Made by a program: the position numbers and the translations under genes
The notes under the pieces: generated by a model
What the model was told of the DNA's origin: nothing
Database searches by the model: none
Seen by the model: only the letters and a program-made list of their open reading frames with translations
Shown: piece by piece, positions 5,536 through 12,304 of the stretch
Layout of the letters: each line of letters begins with the position of its first letter
How positions within the stretch are numbered: position 1 is the stretch's first letter
NCBI GenBank assembly: GCA_964641175.1
Contig: CAZXLJ010000093.1
Span: forward strand, 1-12,304
Source: CAYNST01 sp964641175
Lineage (GTDB): Bacteria; Pseudomonadota; Gammaproteobacteria; Pseudomonadales; Cellvibrionaceae
Direction: 5' to 3'
DNA: 12,304 nucleotides

Positions 5536-7059
5536 ATGTGCGGTATCGTGGGTATAGTCGGCAAAACCAACGTGAATCTTGCCTTATATGATGCATTGAC
5601 CATGCTTCAGCATCGAGGGCAGGACGCCGCCGGAATCATGACCTGCAATAACGGACGCATGGCTCAGCAAAAAGCAGTTGGGCTTGTGAAAGACGTTTTC
5701 CGGACGCGGCACATGCAGCGGCTGGTGGGCAACATGGGGATAGGGCATGTGCGTTATCCCACCGCGGGCAGCTCAGGCCCGGCTCTGGCTCAACCCTTTT
5801 ATGTGAACTCACCTTACGGTATCGCACTGGCCCACAACGGTAATCTGACCAACACTGAAGAATTGAGCCGGGACATTTTTCGGGCCGACCTGCGTCATGT
5901 CAACACCGACTCCGATTCGGAAGTCCTCCTCAACGTGTTTGCCCACGAGTTGCAGCAACTGGGCAAATTGCGACCGACCCAGGACGACATATTCAAAGCC
6001 GTAGAAGGTGTGCATCGGCGGGTACGTGGCGGATATGCCGTGGTGACCATGATTGCCAATTACGGCGTGGTGGCGTTCCGGGACCCGAACGGCATCCGCC
6101 CTCTGGTGTTTGGTGAGCGACAGACTGATCGGGGCAAGGAATACATGATTGCCTCCGAAAGTGTTGCGCTGGATGTACTGGGGTTCCGTCTTCTGCGGGA
6201 TGTGGCGCCGGGCGAAGCAATTTTCATCAGCCCTGAAGGAAATTTGCATACCCGGGTGTGTGCGGAAAAAGCTGTGCTGAGTCCCTGCATCTTCGAGCAT
6301 GTTTATTTCGCCCGTCCGGATTCAATCATGGACGGCGTGTCGGTATACAAGGCACGTTTGCGTCAGGGGGAGCGACTGGCCGAAAAAATCATGCGTCTGA
6401 AACCGGATCACGACATCGATGTAGTGGTTCCCATCCCGGACAGCAGTCGCGTTGCCGGGCAGGCCCTCGCACATAACCTGGGCGTGAAATTCCGGGAAGG
6501 TCTCGTCAAGAACCGCTACATCGGCAGAACCTTCATAATGCCGGGCCAACAACAGCGTAAAAAATCCGTACGCCAGAAGCTCAACGCCATTGATCTGGAG
6601 TTTCGCGGCAAAACGGTCCTGCTGGTGGATGATTCCATTGTGCGAGGTACGACGTGCCAACAGATCATCCAGATGGCCCGGGATGCGGGTGCGGTGAAAG
6701 TTTATTTCGCTTCGGCGGCACCGGCGGTCAAATATCCTAACGTCTACGGCATCGACATGCCTTCTGTGAGCGAACTCATTGCGCACGGCCGTACGGAAGA
6801 CGAAGTGGCCGAAGCCATAGGCGCCGACTGGCTGGTGTATCAGGACCTGAATGACCTCATCGCGGCCTCGGCCGAGGGCAATACCAATATTCCGAGATTC
6901 GACTGCGCGGTTTTCGACGGTGATTATGTCACTGGAGATGTCGATGATGCGTATCTGGCGCGGCTGGATGAAGCACGTAACGATGCCGCGAAAATGGGCC
7001 GGGAGGGCCGTTCTGACTCTGCCGGTCAGAGTTCCATCGTCGGTTTCAACAACGCTTGA
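5536..7059 (+). CDS. purF: Amidophosphoribosyltransferase
   Basis: It catalyses the first committed step of purine synthesis, from PRPP and glutamine to 5-phosphoribosylamine. The 507 residues compare with 505 in E. coli. The ATG at 5536 is chosen because the catalytic nucleophile is Cys2, exposed by Met removal (MCGIVGIVG); a frame beginning at 5512 would bury it. A GAGAGGA ribosome site lies just upstream. The Ntn glutaminase domain (about 2-235) shows QHRGQDAAGI, HVRYPTAG, AHNGNLTN and NTDSDSE. The phosphoribosyltransferase domain shows VVVPIPDSS and the PRPP loop LLVDDSIVRGTT (362-373). GIDMPSVSELIA is also present. I see no Fe-S propeptide of the Bacillus type. The hairpins upstream suggest leader-level or repressor control. 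Confidence 0.98.
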   Translation: MCGIVGIVGKTNVNLALYDALTMLQHRGQDAAGIMTCNNGRMAQQKAVGLVKDVFRTRHMQRLVGNMGIGHVRYPTAGSSGPALAQPFYVNSPYGIALAHNGNLTNTEELSRDIFRADLRHVNTDSDSEVLLNVFAHELQQLGKLRPTQDDIFKAVEGVHRRVRGGYAVVTMIANYGVVAFRDPNGIRPLVFGERQTDRGKEYMIASESVALDVLGFRLLRDVAPGEAIFISPEGNLHTRVCAEKAVLSPCIFEHVYFARPDSIMDGVSVYKARLRQGERLAEKIMRLKPDHDIDVVVPIPDSSRVAGQALAHNLGVKFREGLVKNRYIGRTFIMPGQQQRKKSVRQKLNAIDLEFRGKTVLLVDDSIVRGTTCQQIIQMARDAGAVKVYFASAAPAVKYPNVYGIDMPSVSELIAHGRTEDEVAEAIGADWLVYQDLNDLIAASAEGNTNIPRFDCAVFDGDYVTGDVDDAYLARLDEARNDAAKMGREGRSDSAGQSSIVGFNNA

Positions 7060-7072
7060 TCACGGGGCAGTC

Positions 7073-8257
7073 ATGCAGGATTATTTGAAGGACGCGGGTC
7101 TGGACACGCTGGCGATCCGCGCGGGGATTCGTCGCACTAATGAGGGTGAACACAGCGAGGCGATTTTTGCGACCTCGAGCTTTGTCTTCGCGTCTGCCCG
7201 GGAGGCCGCCGACCGTTTCTCCGGGGAGTGCGAGGGCAACGTGTACTCGCGCTATACCAATCCGACCGTGGATACTTTTCAGGCCCGAATAGCAGCGCTT
7301 GAAGGCGGTGAAGCCGCCGTCGCTACCGCTTCCGGAATGGCCGCCATACTCAGTCTGTGTCTAGGACTGTTGCGACAGGGCGACCATATTTTGTGCTCAC
7401 GCAGCGTATTCGGTACAACAACCGTGATGTTTACCAAATACCTGAAAAAATTTGGTATAGCCGTCGATTACGTGAGTCTCGCGGATATAAGTGGTTGGCA
7501 AGAAAAGATACGCCCGGACACCCGGCTGCTTTTTGTTGAATCACCGTCAAATCCGCTCAGCGAAGTGGCCGATATCAAGGCGCTTGCCGGAATTGCTCAC
7601 AGCAACGGCAGCCTTCTGGTGGTCGACAACTGTTTTTGCACGCCCGCTCTGCAGAAGCCTCTGCAGCTTGGCGCCGACATCGTGATCCATTCGGCCACCA
7701 AATATCTCGACGGACAGGGCAGAGCCATGGGCGGCGCGGTGGTGGGTTCAGCCGAACTCATGGCCGAAGTGCTGGGCGTTGTGCGCACGTGCGGGCCTTC
7801 CATGAGTCCGTTCAACGCCTGGATTTTTACCAAAGGGCTCGAGACTTTACGTCTGCGAATGGAAGCCCACTCTGCGAATGCCATGACGCTGGCGCATTGG
7901 CTGGATCAGCAGGAAGCTGTAGAACGGGTTTATTACGCCGGATTGCCGAATCACCCGGGCCATAGCCTGGCGGCGACACAGCAGCGAGCTTTCGGTGGCG
8001 TTTTGTCCTTCCAGGTAAAGGGTGACAAAGCGGCGGCGTGGCGATTTATCGACGCCATGAAAATCATGTCGCTGACCGCCAATCTCGGAGATTGCAAAAC
8101 CACGATCGTGCATCCTGCAACGACCACCCACGGTCGCCTTTCACTGGAAGACAGACTGACGGCGGGAATTTCCGACAACCTCATCCGGATCGCGGTAGGG
8201 CTCGAAGATAAAGAGGATTTGATTGCGGACCTGCAACGGGGATTGTCCGCACTTTAG
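7073..8257 (+). CDS. metZ: O-succinylhomoserine sulfhydrylase
   Basis: This PLP enzyme of the Cys/Met metabolism family makes homocysteine directly from O-succinylhomoserine and sulfide, bypassing cystathionine. The ATG at 7073 has GGGG about 5 nt upstream, 13 nt after purF, and gives 394 residues against about 403 in P. aeruginosa. Family features are YSRYTNPT (58-65), the cofactor-phosphate segment TASGMAA (85-91), ESPSNP (156-161), VVDNCF (183-188) and the Schiff-base lysine in HSATKYLDGQGR (Lys210). The C-terminal ATTTHGRLS and DNLIRIAVGLED segments are also present. The MetZ assignment, rather than MetB, MetC or MetY, rests on length and on the conserved purF-metZ neighbourhood of gammaproteobacteria. 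Substrate choice (succinyl or acetyl ester) cannot be read from sequence alone. Confidence 0.93.
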   Translation: MQDYLKDAGLDTLAIRAGIRRTNEGEHSEAIFATSSFVFASAREAADRFSGECEGNVYSRYTNPTVDTFQARIAALEGGEAAVATASGMAAILSLCLGLLRQGDHILCSRSVFGTTTVMFTKYLKKFGIAVDYVSLADISGWQEKIRPDTRLLFVESPSNPLSEVADIKALAGIAHSNGSLLVVDNCFCTPALQKPLQLGADIVIHSATKYLDGQGRAMGGAVVGSAELMAEVLGVVRTCGPSMSPFNAWIFTKGLETLRLRMEAHSANAMTLAHWLDQQEAVERVYYAGLPNHPGHSLAATQQRAFGGVLSFQVKGDKAAAWRFIDAMKIMSLTANLGDCKTTIVHPATTTHGRLSLEDRLTAGISDNLIRIAVGLEDKEDLIADLQRGLSAL

Positions 8258-8299
8258 GCTATGCTCAATGTTAAGCACGGCAGTTAAGGGATCCCATCG

Positions 8300-9217
8300 T
8301 TGAATTCGTTAATAATTCAGGTTATTGAGCAGGTCGGCACGGTTTTGCTCGGCAAGGACAAGCAGATTCGCCTGGCGGTAGCCTGTCTGTTGGCCCGTGG
8401 ACACCTGCTGATAGAAGACTTGCCGGGTATGGGCAAAACCACCCTGGCCCACAGCCTTGCCAAGGTACTTGGGCTCAAGTACGACCGCGTGCAGTTCACC
8501 AGCGATCTGTTGCCTGCCGATATCCTCGGGGTGTCGGTTTTCAGTCGCACCAACGAATCATTCACTTTTCACCCCGGGCCGGTTTTCACCCAGGTTCTGC
8601 TCGCTGACGAAATCAATCGCACGACGCCGAAAACTCAAAGCGCGCTGCTTGAAGCAATGGAAGAAGGTCAGGTTACCATCGAAGGCCGAAGTCGGGCGCT
8701 GCCTATACCTTTCTTTGTCATCGCGACCCAGAATCCCGTGTCGCAATCCGGTACCTACCCGCTGCCGGAGTCGCAACTCGACCGTTTCCTGATGCGCATC
8801 AGTCTGGGCTATCCAAGTCTTTCGGCAGAGCGCCAGCTATTCAAGGGGCAGGACAGCCGCGTCAATCTGGAGAAACTCGAATCAGTATTGACGCTCGCAC
8901 AGCTGCAGCATTTACAGCAATGTGTGACCGAAGTGCGGGCCAGCGATGTCTTACTGGATTATTTGCAGGGTCTGGTGGCGACAACGCGTGAAGATGAACG
9001 GTTTGTGTACGGGCTTTCGCCGCGCGGCGCGCTGGCATGGTTGAAAGCCGCCAAAGCCTGGGCGGTGGTTCACGATCGCGACTACGTCATACCGGAAGAT
9101 CTGCAGGCGGTAATGCCTGCCGTCGTCAGCCACAGAATTCGAGCGCGGGAATCGAACTATTCGGACGAAAGCCTGGTGAATTATCTGCTTCAAAAAGTCG
9201 ATGTGATTAATCATTAA
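8300..9217 (+). CDS. MoxR-family AAA+ ATPase
   Basis: This cytoplasmic AAA+ ATPase is likely a chaperone that remodels or activates partner proteins encoded beside it. The 305 residues contain Walker A in LPGMGKTT (41-48), the MoxR insert GVSVFSRTNESFTFHPGPVF, Walker B in VLLADEIN (99-106), sensor 1 in ATQNP (142-146), the arginine-finger segment ESQLDRFL and sensor 2 in LSPRGALAWLKAAKAW. The start is TTG at 8300, supported by the ribosome site AAGGGA about 8 nt upstream; there is no ATG in the conserved N-terminus. It begins 42 nt after metZ and is followed by DUF58 and TgpA-like genes, as in the P. aeruginosa PA2875-PA2873 cluster. Its target is not known, and these neighbours are the natural candidates. 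Confidence 0.93.
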   Translation: MNSLIIQVIEQVGTVLLGKDKQIRLAVACLLARGHLLIEDLPGMGKTTLAHSLAKVLGLKYDRVQFTSDLLPADILGVSVFSRTNESFTFHPGPVFTQVLLADEINRTTPKTQSALLEAMEEGQVTIEGRSRALPIPFFVIATQNPVSQSGTYPLPESQLDRFLMRISLGYPSLSAERQLFKGQDSRVNLEKLESVLTLAQLQHLQQCVTEVRASDVLLDYLQGLVATTREDERFVYGLSPRGALAWLKAAKAWAVVHDRDYVIPEDLQAVMPAVVSHRIRARESNYSDESLVNYLLQKVDVINH

Positions 9218-9232
9218 TCCAGTCGTGCCGCC

Positions 9233-10201
9233 ATGAAAATTGCGCTCCCCATAAAGAAAGCTGTGCGACGCTGGTTGTTCGTCTGGATAGATCGCCGTGC
9301 GCCCCGTGCGGTGGAACATCGTCTCCATTTGAATAATCTCTATGTATTGCCCACCCGGGCCGGATTACTTTTCTTGCTGGTTGCCTTTCTCATCTGGCTT
9401 TTGGGCACGAACTATCAAAACAACCTGATTCTCGCCCTGGCTTATCTGCAGGTCAGCCTGCTGGTCGTAGTGATCTTCAAGACTTATCAAAATCTGGCCG
9501 GCATCGAAGTCAGGGTGATTGGCAGTGCACCCAATTTTGTGAACTCTCCTGTCGGATTCACCCTGCAGGTGCGCTCCCCGAATCCGAAGGGAGCTGACAA
9601 TGTTTGCCTGAAACTCGAAAGAGGTGCGCAAGAGTGGGTTCAATTGCCGCCGGACAGCAGTCAGCGTGTCAATCTTTCCATGATCGGCCGTCGCCGCGGA
9701 GTTCTGCGTCCGGATCGCCTTCTGGTTAAAAGCGTCTATCCCCTCGGGCTGGTTCAATGCTGGAGCTGGCTGAACCTGGAAGCCCAAGTTCTTGTATACC
9801 CACAACCCAAGGCATCCGCATTTCCGGCGCATCACCATGGCAGCGAAGAAGAAGGACACAACGGTCAAAAAATTGAATCTGAAGACGTGGTGGGTCTGCG
9901 AAGCTACCAGCATGGCGATTCGCTCCGGCAGATCGCCTGGAAGCACTACGCGCGTGACAAAGGGCTTTATCGCAAGGAGCTCGCTCAGTATTCCGAAAGC
10001 GACAGCTGGCTTGACTGGCAAGACTTCTATCGCGGCGAGCAGGAAATTTGCCTTTCGCAAATGAGCTACTGGGTACAGGAACTCAGTCAGTTGCATAGAA
10101 GTTTTGGTCTTCGACTGCCGGGGTTGCTGCTTGAGCCCGCGGCGGGAGAGCTGCACCGGATCCGGGCTTTGAGCGCACTGGCGCGCCACGGAGAGAGCTG
10201 A
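9233..10201 (+). CDS. DUF58 domain membrane protein
   Basis: This 322-residue protein has a basic N-terminus, two adjacent membrane segments (about 43-58 and 63-83) and a soluble C-terminal part. The DUF58 signature spans about residues 204-250: SEEEGH, then DVVGLRSYQHGDSLRQIAWKH and a following YRKEL. DUF58 proteins are nearly always found beside MoxR ATPases and often beside transglutaminase-like membrane proteins; their activity is unknown. The ATG at 9233 is 15 nt after the ATPase stop, with no strong ribosome site, so coupled translation is likely. The gene ends 6 nt before the next start. A role as a membrane-bound partner of the ATPase is inferred from context only. Confidence 0.9.
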   Translation: MKIALPIKKAVRRWLFVWIDRRAPRAVEHRLHLNNLYVLPTRAGLLFLLVAFLIWLLGTNYQNNLILALAYLQVSLLVVVIFKTYQNLAGIEVRVIGSAPNFVNSPVGFTLQVRSPNPKGADNVCLKLERGAQEWVQLPPDSSQRVNLSMIGRRRGVLRPDRLLVKSVYPLGLVQCWSWLNLEAQVLVYPQPKASAFPAHHHGSEEEGHNGQKIESEDVVGLRSYQHGDSLRQIAWKHYARDKGLYRKELAQYSESDSWLDWQDFYRGEQEICLSQMSYWVQELSQLHRSFGLRLPGLLLEPAAGELHRIRALSALARHGES

Positions 10202-10207
10202 GATTCC

Positions 10208-12226
10208 ATGACGATTGCTCCGGTCGCCGCTACTGAAATAGATCAGATTCCACGGCGTAACCTGCTTTGGATCTTTTTCGCGCAGGGTATCTCGCTCGCA
10301 CCTCTGCTGGTGCATCTGCCCATCTGGATCGGCTTCCTGTGGATAGCCATGCTTGGCTACCGTCTCCGGATCAATCAGGGTGTCTGGACATTTCCCTCGC
10401 TAATGGCAAAGCTGGTTTTCGGGGCGAGTTGTGTGGCCGCATTGTGGACCTCCTACGGAAGCGTGACCGCTGTCGAGCCAATGGTGGGCTTTTTAATTTG
10501 TTCTTATTCGCTCAAGCTGGTGGAGCTCAGGAACAACAAAGATGTCTTTATCATCCTCTTTATCGGTTTTATCGCAGTCGCGTCGCAATTCCTGTTTGCC
10601 CAGAGCCTGCCCAGTGCACTTTTTGCGATCTTCTCCTGTGCGATGTTGATCACCGCCTGGCAGGCCGCATTAACGACACGGTCAAAACCGGTCGGCACCC
10701 ACGCTCTGAACGGTCTTGTCCTGCTGGCGCAAAGTCTGCCTTTTATGGTGATTCTGTTTGTTGTCATGCCGCGTTTGGGACCGCTCTGGTCCGTTCCGGC
10801 TCCCCAGGGCTCGGGTTCTACCGGGATGTCCGACGAGCTCAAGCTCGGGGCGATCGGTGAACTGGTCAAGTCCAGAGAGCCCGCTTTTCGCGTGTCTTTC
10901 GACAACACCGTCCCCTCGCCGGATCTGCTTTACTGGCGCGGCATGTTGCTGGAGCATTTTGACGGGGTTACCTGGCGCCAGCGAATCCAGTTGCATCCGG
11001 GCAATGACCGGGCGCCGGCGACTCCGGCAATTTCCGATGAACTGTCTCGCTACTCGGTGCTGCTGGAGCCGCATCACGGCCGCTGGCTGTTCACCCTGGG
11101 TATTCCCTTGCAAGTCGAGTCGGAGTTCCTGAAAATTCAGCGGCAGCCCGGCCAAGTGGTCCAAAGCCGCTGGCCGGTCAGCAAAAAATCACGCTACCAG
11201 GTCACCTCTATACTCACTCAGGCACTCGATCGGGGCGAACTCGGCCAAGCGGATTATCGGGCTTATACCCAGCTGCCAAAAAACGCCAATCCGCAAGCCA
11301 GGGCACTGGCGGAGCAATGGGCCGGAGATCAGCTGACCGCCAGTGCCATAGCGGCCCAGGCGCTGGACCTTTTCCGGAAGGATTTTACCTACACCTTACG
11401 CCCCCAAACCCTGGGCCAGGACGCAATTGACCAGTTTCTTTTCGAGACGAGGCGGGGGTTTTGCGAGCATTTTGCCAGCAGTTTCGTGTTCCTGATGAGG
11501 GCGGCGGGAGTTCCGTCCCGGATTGTCGTCGGCTACCAGGGGGGCGAGATGAATCCCGTGGAAAATTATCTGCTGGTGCGGCAGTCGGACGCGCACGCCT
11601 GGGCGGAAATATGGCTGGACGATACCGGCTGGGTGGGAATTGACCCCACCAGTGCCGTAGCGCCCAACCGGATTGACAGGGGAATCGCCGACGCCCTGGA
11701 TGAGCGCGAGCGCGCCATGATCGAGAATCCATGGCAGAACAACGGCGTCTTGCGCCGGGTGTTTCACCAGTGGGATGCCATGGGTTTTGCCTGGAATCGC
11801 TGGGTCCTCAATTACGACAAGGACGCGCAGCGAGCTTTTTTGACGAAAATTTTGGGTGATGCAAACCCTCTACGGATCGGTCTAGCTTTTTCGGTGCTGT
11901 TGTTTACATTCTTTTTTATATTTCTGATGGTTCCCCGATGGCGGCGGCGTCGGGCAGTGCCTCGGGAAGTACTGTGGATGCGCAGTCTGCTAAAAAAACT
12001 GGTCGCCCATGGCTACGCACCGCAGGTCGACGAGTCATTTAACCAGTTTGCGGAGCGGGTCGGGCAGGGACGTCCGGAATTGAAGGAGATGCTCGCCACG
12101 GTCAGTACCTATTATGAAGCTGTCGTCTATGGGGAAAAGCAGCAGTATTACACGCGCCTGAGGGCAAGTATCGACGCGGTGAATTCCCGGCTCAAACAAC
12201 TGAAGAAATCAGGCAAACCAGCCTGA
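10208..12226 (+). CDS. tgpA: TgpA-like membrane transglutaminase (DUF3488/transglutaminase-core/DUF4129)
   Basis: This 672-residue inner-membrane protein probably has a periplasmic transglutaminase or protease-like domain. The N-terminal third is hydrophobic, with about six membrane segments between residues 18 and 190 (DUF3488). The transglutaminase core follows at about 370-485, with the triad Cys419 (RRGFCEHFASSFVFLMRAAG), His463 (SDAHAWAEIWL) and Asp479 (GWVGIDPTSA). The spacing of 44 and 16 residues is the same as Cys404/His448/Asp464 of P. aeruginosa TgpA, whose gene is reported essential there. A further membrane segment lies at about 556-575, followed by a basic cytoplasmic tail with a DUF4129-like end. 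The start lies 6 nt after the DUF58 gene and closes the moxR-DUF58-tgpA unit. The physiological substrate is not known. Confidence 0.92.
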   Translation: MTIAPVAATEIDQIPRRNLLWIFFAQGISLAPLLVHLPIWIGFLWIAMLGYRLRINQGVWTFPSLMAKLVFGASCVAALWTSYGSVTAVEPMVGFLICSYSLKLVELRNNKDVFIILFIGFIAVASQFLFAQSLPSALFAIFSCAMLITAWQAALTTRSKPVGTHALNGLVLLAQSLPFMVILFVVMPRLGPLWSVPAPQGSGSTGMSDELKLGAIGELVKSREPAFRVSFDNTVPSPDLLYWRGMLLEHFDGVTWRQRIQLHPGNDRAPATPAISDELSRYSVLLEPHHGRWLFTLGIPLQVESEFLKIQRQPGQVVQSRWPVSKKSRYQVTSILTQALDRGELGQADYRAYTQLPKNANPQARALAEQWAGDQLTASAIAAQALDLFRKDFTYTLRPQTLGQDAIDQFLFETRRGFCEHFASSFVFLMRAAGVPSRIVVGYQGGEMNPVENYLLVRQSDAHAWAEIWLDDTGWVGIDPTSAVAPNRIDRGIADALDERERAMIENPWQNNGVLRRVFHQWDAMGFAWNRWVLNYDKDAQRAFLTKILGDANPLRIGLAFSVLLFTFFFIFLMVPRWRRRRAVPREVLWMRSLLKKLVAHGYAPQVDESFNQFAERVGQGRPELKEMLATVSTYYEAVVYGEKQQYYTRLRASIDAVNSRLKQLKKSGKPA

Positions 12227-12228
12227 TT
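12207..12228 (+). terminator. Hairpin over the tgpA stop codon, possible terminator
   Basis: A perfect 8-bp inverted repeat, AATCAGGC (12207-12214) and GCCTGATT (12221-12228), surrounds a 6-nt loop. The tgpA TGA (12224-12226) is in its 3' arm. The following bases are only moderately T-rich (CGCTTCTTG), with a T5 run further on at about 12246-12250. It would be a weak intrinsic terminator or an mRNA-stabilising hairpin. Confidence 0.4.
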
Positions 12229-12291
12229 CGCTTCTTGATTGGTGCTTTTTCAGATACAACAGGATCGAGCAAATTAGTGTCGACAGGTCCT

Positions 12292-12304
12292 GGGGAACCT
12301 CTGA
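12292..12304. repeat. Terminal inverted repeat of a second element copy, cut by window end
   Basis: The last 13 bases, GGGGAACCTCTGA, match the left end of the element at 5121 over 12 bases (GGGAACCTCTGA). They also equal the complement of its right end over all 13 bases (5274-5286). This is most simply the start of another copy lying downstream of tgpA. It begins 66 nt after the tgpA stop. Confidence 0.6.

Noticed and set aside
6851..7072. N-terminal extension of metZ into purF
   Set aside because: It would overlap purF by more than 200 nt and add 74 residues unlike any MetZ. The ATG at 7073 has its own ribosome site and gives the family length.
9365..10315. A 316-codon open frame on the minus strand opposite the DUF58 gene
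   Set aside because: The plus-strand DUF58 protein has clear family motifs through the same bases. The antisense frame has no recognisable domain and is explained by codon bias.

Overview
This window looks like chromosomal DNA of a non-enteric gammaproteobacterium. The gene order trpB-trpA-accD-folC-dedD-cvpA-purF-metZ is the classic gammaproteobacterial order (compare Pseudomonas, Legionella and methanotroph relatives). The protein sequences align from memory with gammaproteobacterial homologues, and the last block matches the MoxR/DUF58/TgpA cluster known from Pseudomonas aeruginosa. All recognised genes lie on the + strand. I see no tRNA, rRNA, CRISPR array, prophage or transposase gene.

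Region 1 (1-4284) is a tightly packed biosynthetic operon. It holds the 3' two thirds of trpB, complete trpA, accD (acetyl-CoA carboxylase beta subunit), folC (folylpolyglutamate/dihydrofolate synthase) and a short DedD-like SPOR protein. Gaps are 1, 13 and 2 nt, and folC overlaps dedD by 8 nt, so translational coupling is likely. TrpA carries Glu at the position of catalytic Asp60.

Region 2 (4285-5535) is the least explained part. A 333-bp gap before cvpA contains two identical 12-bp direct repeats 282 bp apart and terminator-like hairpins. cvpA ends exactly where a ~165-bp palindromic, non-coding element with perfect 13-bp terminal inverted repeats begins (MITE-like). Between that element and purF lies a structured leader with a good intrinsic terminator. 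An upstream segment can pair with the terminator's 5' arm, which is an attenuator-like layout. Two more perfect inverted repeats follow immediately before purF.

Region 3 (5536-8257) holds purF and metZ, 13 nt apart. They encode the first committed step of purine synthesis and O-succinylhomoserine sulfhydrylation for methionine.

Region 4 (8300-12226) is a three-gene cluster: a MoxR-type AAA+ ATPase, a DUF58 membrane protein, and a TgpA-like membrane transglutaminase with an intact Cys-His-Asp triad. It probably acts in the cell envelope. After tgpA there is a hairpin over the stop codon, and the last 13 bases repeat the terminal inverted repeat of the element after cvpA, so a second copy probably starts at the window edge.
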